From contig CM055900.1 in NCBI GenBank assembly GCA_029582155.1, forward strand, positions 44,637,624-44,701,623: a DNA stretch of 64,000 bases, given 5' to 3'. The notes under the pieces are model-generated. The model was not told the origin of the DNA. It saw nothing but the letters and a program-made list of their open reading frames with translations, and did not search any database. Positions 50,932 to 63,800 of this stretch are shown piece after piece. The DNA comes from Panopea generosa (lineage: Eukaryota; Mollusca; Bivalvia; Adapedonta; Hiatellidae). Each line of letters opens with the position of its first letter. Position 1 is the stretch's first letter. Position numbers and translations under genes: made by a program.

Positions 50932-51612
50932 GATATTAACACATCCCTTTTAACCAATACACAACAAGGAACGAACGTCATCTGTTGATTAATTATCAGA
51001 TATTAACACATTCATTTTAACCAATAATACACAATAAGGAACGAACGTCATCTGTTGATTATGCATAAGATATTAACACATCCCTTCTAACTAATGCACA
51101 AGAAGGAACGAACGTCATTTGTTTATTATTCATGAGATAATAACACATCCCTTGTAACCAACACACAATAAGGAACGAACGTCATTTGTTGATTATTCAT
51201 GAAATAAGAACACATCCCTTCTAACCAATACACAATAAGGAACGAACGTCATATTATGACCATTCGTGAGATAATAACACATCTCTTTTAAACAACACAA
51301 AATAAGGAACGAACGTCATTTGTTGGTTATTCATGAGATATTAACACATCCCTTCTAACCAATACACAATAAGGAACGAACGTCATTTGTTGATTATTCA
51401 TGAGATATTAACACATCCCTTCTAACCAATAAACAATAAGGAATGAACGTTATATGATGACTACTTGAGATATTAACACATCCCTTCTAACCAATGCACA
51501 ATAAGGAACGAACGTCATGTGATGACTATTCGTGAGATATTAACACATCCCTTCTAACCAATGCACAATAAGGAACGAACGTCATGTGATGACTATTCGT
51601 GAGATATTAACA
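50932..51612 (+). repeat. 67-bp tandem array running into the assembly gap
   Basis: About ten units with GATATTAACACATCCCTTCT, ACCAATACACAATAAGGAAC and GAACGTCATTTGTTGATTAT. The array is cut off mid-unit by the run of N, and the sequence after the gap is not part of it. Confidence 0.95.
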
Positions 51613-52112
51613 NNNNNNNNNNNNNNNNNNNNNNNNNNNNNNNNNNNNNNNNNNNNNNNNNNNNNNNNNNNNNNNNNNNNNNNNNNNNNNNNNNNNNNNN
51701 NNNNNNNNNNNNNNNNNNNNNNNNNNNNNNNNNNNNNNNNNNNNNNNNNNNNNNNNNNNNNNNNNNNNNNNNNNNNNNNNNNNNNNNNNNNNNNNNNNNN
51801 NNNNNNNNNNNNNNNNNNNNNNNNNNNNNNNNNNNNNNNNNNNNNNNNNNNNNNNNNNNNNNNNNNNNNNNNNNNNNNNNNNNNNNNNNNNNNNNNNNNN
51901 NNNNNNNNNNNNNNNNNNNNNNNNNNNNNNNNNNNNNNNNNNNNNNNNNNNNNNNNNNNNNNNNNNNNNNNNNNNNNNNNNNNNNNNNNNNNNNNNNNNN
52001 NNNNNNNNNNNNNNNNNNNNNNNNNNNNNNNNNNNNNNNNNNNNNNNNNNNNNNNNNNNNNNNNNNNNNNNNNNNNNNNNNNNNNNNNNNNNNNNNNNNN
52101 NNNNNNNNNNNN
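51613..52112. other. assembly gap (500 N)
   Basis: Exactly 500 N, most likely a placeholder rather than a measured length. It interrupts the 67-bp array. Confidence 0.98.
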
Positions 52113-52889
52113 GTGATTCATTTCACAATTGTAGTCATCCAGCGAATGACCTAAACATATAACTTAAGCGAATGATACAAGACCGTGAAGTTACGAAATA
52201 AAACAATCCTAAAATTGTCATTTTTCATGATTTATGAGGCCCTATTAGGGAGGTTCCCTGGATTGCAATTGTTTCCAAGATCCTCACAAGAAGTGCCAGT
52301 GTTCCCCAAAAGTATTTCTCCCAGATCTCCAAAATTAGGCCTTTGATCCCTGTATCCCTGAAAGTAATGTTCCCAAGATCCCTAAAAATAATTGACCATA
52401 TTCCCCAGAGATCCCCATTGATATCGTTACAATACATTACCGTTCGAATATGGTAACTTTCATGTATTATTATCAACTAACCAAATACATGTTAACGTAT
52501 GTCTGAACCACAACTATATTACATCAACCACGACTACGACTGATGCGACGTTATGTGACTTGCGGTCGAAAAATGTCGTCATACCCATACATGTGTTTTA
52601 TGAGTAACGCCTTTGTTAACTGCATATTTATGGTATAGTAAACTTTTTTGCTATTTAATCTCTTGAATGTTAAATTTCATTAATAAGACAAAGTGATAAA
52701 CGACATAATCACGTTGACTGTTCATTTATTTGCTTTTTGTGTTGTTAAAGTCGTTGGTTAGTCTTAAAGTCACATACGTCTTATTGTTAAAGCCGTGGGT
52801 TCGTGCTCACCTCTGTTCAAAATCTGCCACGTTATGTCAGAAAATTAAAAGTTTGGTGCAGAAGAACGGTGTCCATACTCAGACTCAAG
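52113..52889. other. intergenic with weak CCC-rich repeats, no gene seen
   Basis: From 52240 to 52420 an irregular ~25-30-bp motif like TTCCCAAGATCCCTAAAAAT recurs five or six times. It has no coding support. Confidence 0.5.
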
Positions 52890-55530
52890 CAAGATCATGA
52901 GCCTGGTGAACTCCTCCGACCATGAGCCTGGTGTATTTCTCCACCAATGAGCCTAGTGTATTCCCTCACCCTTATGCCCGGTGTATTCCCCCACCCATGA
53001 GCCTGGTGTATTCCCCAACCCATGAGCCTGGTGTATTTCTCCACCCATGAGCCTGATGTATTCCCCGACCCATGAGCCTGGTGAATTCCCCAACCCATGA
53101 GCCTGGTGTATTCCCCGATCCATGAGCCTGGTGTATTCCCCCATCCATTAGCCTGGAATATTCCTCCACCATTGAGCCTGGTGTATTCCTCCACCATTGA
53201 GCCTGGTGTATTCCTCCACCAATGAGCCTGGTGTATTCCTCCACCCGTGAGCCTGGTGAATTCCTCCACCCATGCACCTGGTGTATTCCTCTCCCATTAA
53301 CCTGATGTGCTCCTCCACCCATAAGCCTGGTGTATTCCCCCACCCATGAGCCTGGTGTATTCTCCCATCCATGAGCCTGGTGTTTTCCACAACCAATTAG
53401 TCTGGTGTATTCCCCCACTCAAGACCCAGGTGTATTCCCCCACCCATAAGCCTGGTGTATTCCACCAGCCATGAGTCTGGTGTAATCCTCCATCCATGAG
53501 CCTGGTGTACTCCCTTACGAATGAGCCTGGTGTACTCCCCACCCTTGAGCCTGGTGTACTCCCCCACCCATGAACTTAGTGTGTTTATCGACCTATGAGC
53601 CTGGTATGTTCCCCAACCCATGACCTTGGTGTGTCCCCCGGCCCATGAGACTGGTGTGTTACCCGATCCATGAGCCTGGTATGTTCCCCCACCCATGAGC
53701 CTGGTGTACTCCTCTACCGATGAGCTTGGTTTACTCCTCCGCCCATGATCCTGGTGTATTCCTCCGCCCATGAGCCTAGTATACACCTCAACCCATGAGC
53801 CTGGTGTATTCCTCCACCCATGAGCCTGTTGTATTTCTCCACCATGAACCTGGTGTATTTCTCCACCATGATCCTGGTGTACTCCTCAACCCATGAGCCT
53901 GGTGTATTCCTCCACCATGAGACTGGTGTATTCCTCCACCATGAGCCTGATGTACTCCTCCTCAGATGAGCCTGGTGTACTCCTCCACCCATGAGCCTGG
54001 TGTACTCCTCCACCCATGAGCCTGTTGTATGCCTCCACTCATGAGCCTGGTTTACTCCTCCACCGATGCGCCTGGTGTACTCCTCCACCAATGAGCCTGT
54101 TGTTCTCCTCCACTCAAGAGCCTGGTGTATTCCTCCACCAATGAGCCTGGTGTATTCCTCCACCCATGAGCCTGGTTCACTCTTCCACCATGAGCCTGGT
54201 GTGTTCCTCCACCCATGAGCCTGGTGTACTCCTCCACCCATGATCCTAGAGTATCCCTCCACCCATGATTCTGGCGTACTCCTCCACCCATGAGTCTGGT
54301 GTACTCTTCCACCCATACACCTAGTGTAATCCTCCACCCATGAGCTTGGTGTATTCCTCCACCATGAGCATGGTGTACTCTTCCACCTATAACCTGATGT
54401 ATCCCTTTACCCATAAGCCTGGTGTACCCCTCCACCCCTGAGCCCTGTGTATCCCTCTACCCATGAGTCTGGTGTTCTCCTCCACCCATGAGCCTGGTGT
54501 ATTCCTCGACCCATGAGCCTGGTGTACTCCTCCACCCATAATCCTGGTGTATCCGTCCAACCATGAATCTGGTTTACTCCTCAACCCATGAGCCTGGTGT
54601 ATTCCGCCACCATGAGCATGGTGTACTCTTCCACCCATGAGCCTGGTGTACTCCTCCACCCATGAGCCTGGTGTACTCCTCCACCCATGAGCCTGTTGTA
54701 TGCCTCCACTCATGAGCCTGGTTTACTCCTCCACCGATGCGCCTGGTGTACTCCTCCACCAATGAGCCTGTTGTACTCCTCCACTCAAGAGCCTGGTGTA
54801 TTCCTCCACCAATGAGCCTGGTGTATTCCTCCACCCATGAGCCTGGTGTACTCTTCCACCATGAGCCTGGTGTGTTCCTCCACCCATGAGCCTGGTGTAC
54901 TCCTCCACCCATGATCCTGGAGTATCCCTCCACCCATGATTCTGGCGTACTCCTCCACCCATGAGTCTGGTGTACTCTTCCACCCATACACCTAGTGTAA
55001 TCCTCCACCCATGAGCTTGGTGTATTCCTCCACCATGAGCATGGTGTACTCTTCCACGTATAACCTGATGTATCCCTTTACCCATAAGCCTGGTGTACCC
55101 CTCCACCCCTGAGCCCTGTGTATCCCTCTACCCATGAGTCTGGTGTTCTCCTCCACCCATGAGCCTGGTGTATTCCTCGACCCATGAGCCTGGTGTACTT
55201 CTCCACCCATAATCCTGGTGTATCCGTCCAACCATGAGCCTGGTTTACTCCTCTACCCATGAGCCTGGTGTATTCCGCCACCATGAGCATGGTGTACTCT
55301 TCCACCCATGAGCCTGGTGTATCCCTTCACCCATGAGCCTGGTGTACTCCTCCGCCCATGAGCCCCGTGAATCCATCCACCCATGAGCCTGGTGTTCTCC
55401 TCCACCCATGAGCCTGGTGTACTCCTCGACCGATGAGCCTGGTGTATTCCTTCACCCATAAGCCTGGTGTATTCCTCAACTCATGAGCCTGGTGTATTCC
55501 TCAACCCATGAGCCTGGTGTATACCTCTAC
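52890..55530 (-). repeat. 25-bp minisatellite with nested ~671-bp duplication
   Basis: About 105 copies of a unit with GAGCCTGGTGTACTCCTCC followed by ACCCAT. Three units make 75 bp, so the minus-strand frame cycles through all three phases (IHQAHGWRNTPGSW, then VEEYTRLMGGG) and stays open for up to 207 codons. The block 53967-54637 is repeated almost exactly at 54638-55311. Confidence 0.95.
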
Positions 55531-56282
55531 CAGTAAAATTGAGTGTTGTTTGTAACGGCTGTTGGAAATAGCATTTACACGAATGTCGAAACTGTACTTG
55601 ATGATGAGACTTAAGGCTTAATGTTTGTATAATTGTTTGTTTATACAAGACTTCGGTACCATGTAGATGTTTTATTGTATATTGTATATGCTAACGGTTA
55701 CTCTGCAGAACGTTACATGTATTCCTCCAGGACATGTATTATCTCACAAACATATATTTGTTTTACACAAAACTGTTAATATGTGAATATTGTATGTGAA
55801 TATATAAGCTTAATCATATTATATTTATAGATATATGTATGTAAAAATGTGTGTATGTAACAATAAAGAAATACATTGTTTGTGTATATAAATGTGTGCA
55901 AGTCTGCACGAGCATGAGTGTTTGTTCTTTTATTTGGTAATAAAGTTTTGGGGGGTGGGGATCTTTCTTTGTTGTCTGGGCATAAATATTTTTTTGTATT
56001 ATTATAATGTAATACATGCTCTCTTGTAATGAATATTAAAATATTATTATTATAATTATTTATTATTGTTTTTATCATTATTATTATTATTATTATTATC
56101 ATTATTTTTATTATAATTATTTTCATTATACTATGTCGTCAGTCGTTCTTGCAGGACGAATGGACAACATGACAACCTATATTTTTATTATGTCGCTGTG
56201 TCTGCTTGCCGCCCTACCAAGACGACTGAATGACAAATATTTTAATAGGATTTAACATCATTTCAGCAAAAATAGAATATGA
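55531..56282. other. intergenic, no gene seen
   Basis: AT-rich, with an (ATT)n-like run at 56040-56115. Confidence 0.5.
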
Positions 56283-56372
56283 TTGTGTTCGACCATCGTG
56301 CTACAGTGCAATACCATGAGAATGTAGCATTTGGTCATTAGACGACGATCGTCTTACACCACTCTGCCACTA
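56283..56372 (-). repeat. possible class II tRNA-like remnant
   Basis: Minus strand: A-box-like GTGGCAGAGTGGTGTAAG and, ~70 bases on, a B-box-like GGTCGAACACAATC. The spacing fits a Leu/Ser-type tRNA with a variable arm, but stems are poor. Probably a decayed SINE head or chance. Confidence 0.3.
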
Positions 56373-56734
56373 ATATCAAAATAAGGCATTTTCTCTACAC
56401 GAAGTAACGACACATGTATTTAAATGTGTCGGGCTTTTATCCTTTAAGCATCGCGCTAAACGTTTCATACAACTGTAACGTGCACCGAGCGGATTGTGCA
56501 CACAACTACTAATAAATATGATATACAAGAATTTTCCTTGGACTACTTGCCGTTTGATTTAAGATAAATAGTGAAATAGTTTTCCTCAAGCTACTTTGCT
56601 TTATGATTGGATGACAAATGATTGAACAAATGATTCGTGTTTAAAAAGAATAATCACGTACAATTAACTTCTACATATAAATCCAAATTATAAAGGTTTC
56701 GAACTAACGTTTTAAACAAACGTTTCGCACAACA

Positions 56735-57000
56735 CTTTGCCCAGAACTCTGTTTTTAATAAATAAAACTAGTTCTGCAGCACTCCCAACAAATGCCCAAA
56801 CAAATGCCCAGGACTCTGTTTTAAATAAATAAAACTAGTCCTGCAGCAAACAAATGCCCAGGACTCTGTTTTAAATAAATAAAACTAGTCCTGCAGCACA
56901 CCAAACTCGAAACTCCGAGCTGCACCAAAGTATCAGACTTACGTCTCAAACACTTGCTCAGGACTTTGTTTTAACTAAATAAAACTAGTTCTGCAGCAAT
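56735..57000. repeat. four copies of a hairpin-forming ~50-bp repeat
   Basis: Copies near 56748, 56807, 56858 and 56961 hold AGGACT-(CT)-GTTTTA, a short loop, TAAAAC-(T)-AGTCCT, flanked by TGCCC and GCAGCA. The two halves pair as a near-perfect stem. The middle two copies are almost identical (period ~51 bp). Confidence 0.85.
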
Positions 57001-57199
57001 GTTCCAAGCCTGTCCCAACACCTGTCTGAGGCAAACAATGGCACCCAACAGACTACGACCCGGAGCACTGTTCACAAGTTTCAGAGGGTTCTGCAACTCT
57101 GAGTTGAAAACTGCACTTCTGGGAATCCCTCGTTCACTTGTTACCTCGGTCCAAAGTCCCAGCCTGTATTACCAAATAATAATAATTAATTAATAAATT

Positions 57200-57290
57200 A
57201 ATTATGCAAAGTCTTCTTGCAGCTCCTTCTCCGTCGAGTTGTATCATCAGACTGACAAGAATACAGGCGGTCAGCTGGTTATATAGCAGA
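57200..57290 (-). promoter_or_regulatory. possible TATA/initiator promoter
   Basis: On the minus strand CTATATAACC (~57282) lies ~30 bases upstream of TTGTCAGTCTG (~57253), the spacing of a TATA box and a TCAGTY initiator. No reading frame I can name follows. It may belong to a repeat element that includes the neighbouring hairpin repeats. Inference only. Confidence 0.25.
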
Positions 57291-58374
57291 AGTCACATGA
57301 CCTAGTCACATGGCTTCAATCGGGCATCCTTAGTGTTGTACGACCACATAATGAAATTCGAGATAATGCGGTTCAATTGAATTACCATCCTTATCCAATT
57401 CAATAAGCGTCTACCTGACAGTTTATTTACTACGTTTTCTGTACGTTTATTAATGTAACTTAATAAACAATAAGTAATACTTAGAATAGTCATATATAAA
57501 AGAAAAAATATAAAGTTACCAACCAACAGAAAAGTATAACGGCGTAACAAATACACCGATGTTATGGATTTTTATATGTACAAGGCGTTTTCGTCACACA
57601 ACAATTAATTTTGTACTGTTCTACGTATAAGACGTACACTTGTGGAACACTGGACACATTGCTTATGTTTCTAAAAGTGCCTTGTTCACATATATATTCC
57701 TCTGTTGGTCCAGTTATTCAGAAAAGAACATGGGGTTGACTAGGTTGCTTTTTCACAATTCCGATGATTTGTTGACACCCCTTGATTTTTTACAATTCTG
57801 GCCATTTGTTTCAGTGTATCACTACACATTTTTAAACTGTTATAGCTTCATATGTCATCCAAACTTGACAGAAATCATGAAAATGTTCCAATGTTCCCAT
57901 ATGCATAAAGAAATATGACATTTTATGCATTATTTACCCAAAAAATGTCCAACCGCTTTACACCGCTCTAATTTCGCGGGCGTAAGAATCTTGCTACCGC
58001 TACGTCATGTAAGGGACGTCATTTTTAAGTGAGACCTAAACTGTCCTCATATCGGCTCGCCAAAACGACAGGACGGCATGGTATAAATTAGCCACCATAC
58101 TATAAACCGTATCTCCTCGTTGAGATTCAGATTATTTTGATTTCGTATTTTCACAAACAGCCTCAGGTGAACTATGTAGGTTCAGTAGTTATCTCCCTTT
58201 TAACTGCGAAGAGATACATCTGTCCGGGTATAACGACGATAAAAAAAAAACGTAACACCCGTGTACAAACTACAATATAAAGAGTTTTCGATAAAAATAG
58301 GATCCACCTTGGTGTCGTCATGCTTTTACGGTGGAGTCTTCGTGGTCTGTAAGAAGAGTCGTCTTCAATAGTGG
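57291..58374. other. intergenic, no supportable gene
   Basis: Frames 57302-57556 (minus) and 57640-57918 (plus) have hydrophobic stretches but no recognised domain. Confidence 0.4.
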
Positions 58375-61300
58375 ATTGGTTTTCCCCCTGTGAAGGAGTC
58401 GTCCTCGGCGAATGCATTATCCTCCCTCCGTTGTGGAATCGCCATGGCTTTATACTCCATTGGGAGTTTTCGTGGTGTCATACTCACAGGGGAGCCGGCA
58501 TCCATGGTGGATTTGTTTTCTCGCCATGGGAGAGTCGTCCTCGGTTATGGCGTCATCCTCCGTTGTGGATTCTCCCACCCCGCAGTTGCGTCGAACTCCG
58601 TGTAGCGGTCCACCGTTGTGGATTCAATCTCTCCCCATAAAGGAGTCTTCATCGAAGGTGGCGTCGTCCTCCGTTGTGGAGGACGTAATCGTTGTACTCT
58701 TCTCATTGGGGAGTCGTCCTCTTGTCATCCCCCGTTGTTGATTCGTCTTCCGTGGAAGTCATCTTCTGTGGTGGAGTCATATTCCATGATGGAATATCTT
58801 CCGTAGTTAAGTCATCTTCCATGATGGAGCCACCTTCCGTAATGGAATCGTCTTCCGTGGTGGAGTCATCTTCTGTGGTAGAGTCATCTTCCGTGATGGA
58901 AACATCTTCCGTAGTGGAGTCATCTTACGTGGTAGAGTCACCTTCTGTGGTGGAGTCATCTTCCGTGGTCGAGTCATCTTCCTTGATGGAGTCATCCTCC
59001 TTGGTGGAGTCATCTTCGGCGGTGGAGACATCTTCCATAGTGGAGTCGTCTTTTGTGGTGGAGTCATCTTCCATGGTTGAGTCATCTCTCAGAGTGGAGT
59101 CATGTTCCGTGGAAGTCATCCTCCGTGATGGTGTCATTTTCCGTGGTCGAGTCATCTTCTGTGGTCGAGTAATCTTCCTTGATGGAGTCATCCTCCTTGG
59201 TGGAGTCATCTTCCGCGGTGGAGTCATCTTCCATAGTGGAGTCATCTTTTGTGGTGAAGTCATCTTCCATGGTGGAGCCATCTTCCGTAATGGAGTCAAG
59301 TTCCGTGGAAGTCATCTTCCGTGATGGAAACATCTTCCGTAGGGGAGTCATCTTCCTTGATTGAGTCATCTTCCGTGGTCGAGTCATCTTCATTGATTGA
59401 GTTATCTTCCTTGGTGGAGTCATCTTCCGTGGTGGAGTCATCTTCCATAGTGGAGTCATCTTCAGTGGTTGAGTCATCTTTTGTGATGGAGTCATCTTCC
59501 ATGGTGGAGTCATCTTTCGTGGTGGAGTCATCTTTCATAATAGAGTCATCTTTCGTGGTGAAGTCATTTTCCATGGAGGGGGTCATCTTCCATTGTGGAG
59601 TCATCTTTCGTGGTGGAATCATCTTCTGTGATGTAGTCATCTTCCGTGGTGGAGTCATCTACCATGGTGGAGTCATCTTCCATAGTAGATTTTTCTTTCG
59701 TGGTGGAGTCATCTTCCGTGATAGAGTCATCTATCGTGGTGGAGTCAACTTCCGTTTTGGAGTCATCTTTTATAGTGGAGTCATCTTCCATGGTGAAGTC
59801 ATCTCGCTGTACTGGATTCATCTTCAATGGTAGAGTCATCTTTTATTGTGGAGTCATCTTCCGTGGTGGAGTCATTTTTCATAGTGGAGTCATCTTTCAT
59901 AGTGGAGTTATCTTCCGTGGTGGAGTTTTCTTCCGTTGTGGGGTCATCTTTCATAGTGGAGTCATCTTCCATGGCGGAATCATCTTCCGTGATGGAGTCT
60001 TCTTCCGTGGTGGACCCATCGTCCGTAGTGGAATCATCTTCCTTGGTGGGATCATCTTTCATAATGGAGTCATCTTCCGTAGTGCAGTCATCTTTCATAG
60101 TGGAGTCATATTCCGCGCGGGATGCATCTTCTTTGGAGGAATCATCCGCGGAGGATTCATCTTCTTTGGATGAATCATCTTCTTTGGTGGAGTCATCTTC
60201 CATGGCGTAGTCATCTTTCATAGTGGAGTCATCTTTCGTAGCGGAGCCATCTTCCATGGTCGATTCATCTTCGGTAGTTGAATCATCTTCAATGGCGGAG
60301 TCATCGTCCTTAGTGGGGTTATCTGTCATAGTGGAGTCATCTTCTGTGGTGGAGTTATCTTCCATGACAGAGTCATCTTCAGTAGTGGAGTCATCTTCCT
60401 TGATGGAGTCATCTTTCATGGTAGAGTCATTATCTTTGGTGAAGTCATCTTCCGTAGTAAAGTCATCATCCATGATGGAGTAACTTTCCGTAATGGAGTC
60501 ATCTTCCTTGGTGGAGTCATATTCCATGGCGGAATCATCTTCCGTGGTAAAGTCATCTTTCATAGTGGAGTCATCTTCCGCGGTGGAGCCATCTTTCATA
60601 GTGGAGTCATCTTCCTTGGTGGGGTCATCTTTCATAATGGAGACATCTTCCGTGATTGAGTCATCTTCCGTGGCGAAGTCATCTTCAGAGGTGGGGTCAT
60701 CTTCCGTGGTGGAGCCATTTTCCATGCCGAAGTCATCTTCAGTGGTGGAGTCATCTTTCGTGGTGGAGCCATTTTCCATGCCGAAGTCATCTTCAGTGGT
60801 GGTGTCATCTTCCGTGGTGGAGTCATTTTCCATGCCGAAGTCATCTTCAGAGGTTGGGTCATCTTCCGTGGTGGAGCCATTTTCCATGCCGAAGTCATCT
60901 TCAGTGGTGGGGTCATCTTCAGTGGTGGAGCCATTTTCCATGCCGAAGTCATCTTCAGTGGTGGGGTCATCTTCCGTAGAGGAGCCATCTTCCTTGGTTG
61001 AGCCATCTTTCATGGCTGGGTCATCTTCCGTGGTGGAATCGTTTTTCAAAGTGGAGTCATCTTCCGTACTGGAGTCATCTTATTGGTTGAGTCATCTTCC
61101 GTTGTGGAGCCATCTTCCTTGGTTGAGCCATCTTTCATGGCTGGGTCATCTTCCGTGGTGGAATCGTTTTTCAAAGTGGAGTCATCTTCCGTACTGGAGT
61201 CATCTTATTGGTTGAGTCATCTTCCGTTGTGGAGCCATCTTCCTTGGTTGAGCCATCTTTCATGGCTGGGTCATCTTCCGTGGTGGAATCGTTTTTCAAA

Positions 61301-61530
61301 GTGGAGTCATCTTCCGTACTGGAGTCATCTTCCTTGGTTGAGTCATCTTCCGTAGTGGAGCCATCTTCCTTGGTTGAGCCAGCTTTCATGGCTGGGTCAT
61401 CTTCCGTGTTGGAATTGTTTTTCAAAGTTGAGTCATCTTCCGTGGTGGAGTCATATTCCATAGTGGAGTCATCTTCGAGTTGTTATCCGTGGTGGAATCA
61501 ACCTTTGTTGTGGATTTGTCTTCTGGTGGT
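58375..61530 (-). repeat. 18-bp minisatellite with higher-order repeats and long acidic open frame
   Basis: About 170 copies of GTGGTGGAGTCATCTTCC. The first ~350 bp (58375-58740) are more diverged. Higher-order periods occur: ~54 bp (three units, marked by CCATTTTCCATGCCGAAG) at 60705-60960, about five times, and 126 bp (seven units, marked by ATCGTTTTTCAAAGTGGAG) at 60957-61460, four times. The minus frame 59799-61049 is open for 416 codons and reads as acidic hexapeptides of the TEDDST/MKDDST type. Two other frames read ESSSVV and MTPPRK. Which, if any, is translated cannot be told from sequence. Confidence 0.95.
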
Positions 61531-63240
61531 TTAGTTTAATTGACCGTATGTTATTTCCTATACCATGCTATGAGCATGTGCGATTATAGGCAAACGGGTC
61601 TTTTCGAGTTCTCTCAACATTAGATAAAGTCATTCGCTTCCATGCTGGCGTCGTTTTCATGATCGAGTCGACATTCGTGGTGGAATCCGCCTTCAAGGTG
61701 ATATGCTATGGCAAAAAGCAAGTAGAAATTTCCTTAATTGTTTCCATCGTATCCAAAACAATTACTACAACTGAAATGGACTATACACTTTTTTTTTTAC
61801 TTCGATGTGTGAAAATAGAGTGACATTTAATCGTTAGCTAGAGTTAAGCCCCTTCCCGGAAGTCATGATGTCATGTGCCTCCTTAATACAATGTAACAGT
61901 GCGTATCATATAACAATTAAAAGTTCAGCAACATAAAAATACAATACAGTAAATAGACATTATTCGGAAGGCTTGAAGGTAGATCTTCACTTTATACGTA
62001 TTAACTACCACATCGGTAGTATTAGCCCTCGGCATACCTTAACCAACTTTAAACCTCAGTAAATTTCAGGTATGTTGTTTAACCAGTTGGGCCATTATGA
62101 ATCGTCGTAAACAACTTCGGTATACAGTCCGCTAGTGCATGTACTTCGCTTCGAAGATGTATGAAATCTTATGTAAAAAAAATATTGCTTTGAAAAAAAA
62201 GTACATCCTGGAGTGTATTACTCGCATTTTCCTTTGTCATTTGATTTATCTTTTTACAAGAATTCAAGTGAAAATATTTCATGATTATGTTGTGTAATCT
62301 TATACATTGTGGAAATACGTGTTTTATGATTATTATTTAATTGGCCTTTAATTAACAGAGATTGCTGTTGCATGCCGTATTCTTGAATAAACATAAGGTT
62401 TGAAATACGAATGCATCATCATAAAGCGGAGGCGTGTCAGCGAATGTAAATGGTAGTTGCCGCATACTATTAAATCTTAAACGCAATCGCCTTGGGATAT
62501 GTACTTTGTCATATCTGTCTATTGAAGATAATGAAACGTTTTCTTCTTTTTATTCCGTAATGAAGATAAAGTGATCATCATAAACTTATTTGAAAGTTTT
62601 GACTTGGTAATCAGTGGGAATTTCCTGGGGGGGTTTAGCTCATGCACATTTACCGGATTCGGTTCGCTGCAACAAAAATGTGAGACTTGTGGTTTGAATG
62701 TGACATAACAAATATAAAGTTTAATATAGCCGTATATTCGCAAATATTGTCTCACTTTCCTAGGCATTACGAAGAGACTTGTGTGTGGAATTAAACGTGT
62801 ATACTAGGTATGTTTAAAGTTTTACTTCACTTTCGTTCAAGGTTAAACATATCACGTGACAGATGTGTGCATGTTTGACCAATCACACCAGGAACGTGAT
62901 ACCGAACTAGTTTTGTATTCATCAAGTGTTTCACAGTATGAGGACCAATATGTGGGAGGATGACGTATATTGGTGACAGTGTAACTGATTGCACGTGACA
63001 CCTTGAGGGGCGCAACACAAAATATAAACGGGCACACATTTTTTCAGTAGAAATGTATAGAGAAATTGCAATAGAGCGTTGCAATCCAAAACTGGTATTT
63101 GTATATTTGTAGCAATGTCGTGCTAACAACTACCTAAAATGTATTTATTTCACTTTGATTGTGACACAAGTTATTATAACAAATCACTTTCGGTGTATTC
63201 CTAGGTAGAAACAGTACTAAGCATAAACTGATATAGTGTC
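61531..63240. other. intergenic, no supportable gene
   Basis: AT-rich. The minus frames 62519-62767 and 62827-63129 have no recognised domain. Confidence 0.45.
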
Positions 63241-63515
63241 CGTCTCACACATAACCGTGGCGGAAGATCAAATCCACGACCCTCTGATTGTCTGTTAGCT
63301 CTCGATGGCATAACAATTACGCTAAATACTCAACTCAACAATCAAATGGTAAGAGAAGAGTGAACAAGTTCAGTGTGCAAGTGATATTTTATTACATGTA
63401 TACATTGTATTGTATTGTTGGGTGTTTATTGTCATTTTCAACAACTGTTCAGTGCTTGCACATGTTGGGTATCATGCCGAACCCAAGACCTTCTAGACAA
63501 CTAGACCACCACATC
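63241..63515 (-). repeat. two tRNA-like SINE fragments
   Basis: Minus strand of 63250-63315 has AATCAGAGGGTCGTGGATTTG followed by TCTTCCGCCACGG (B-box-like; the first phrase shortened here to AATCAGAGGGTCGTGGATTT at the 20-base limit). Minus strand of 63465-63515 has TGGTGGTCTAGTTGTCTAG and then GGGTTCGGCATG. Both are partial; the second lacks an anticodon arm. Confidence 0.4.
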
Positions 63516-63646
63516 GGTTTATATTATGACAGGAAACAGCAGCAACATCATTTATAATCATATCACTATTTCAATATGGATATTTTATTAAGTAATTCAC
63601 TGCGAAAACTCTGGTATTCATTTAGATACATTAATTATTTTATTAT

Positions 63647-63654
<8 letters not shown>

Positions 63655-63693
<39 letters not shown>
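63655..63693. repeat. (TA)n microsatellite
   Basis: About 19 TA dinucleotides. Confidence 0.97.
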
Positions 63694-63698
<5 letters not shown>

Positions 63699-63759
63699 TT
63701 ATTCATTGTCGTGTTAAAATAAAGTACACGAGAAAGCGTTCCCCTTGATTTTCCATTTC

Positions 63760-63800
63760 TAGTTATAGAAGAAAAAGAAGGAGAAAAAGAAGGAGAAGAA
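63760..63800. repeat. GAA/GGAGAA purine tract
   Basis: A ~38-base purine run of AAG/GAA/GGAGAA type. Confidence 0.9.

Noticed and set aside
51582-52121. Frames across the gap
   Set aside because: They consist of N and carry no information.
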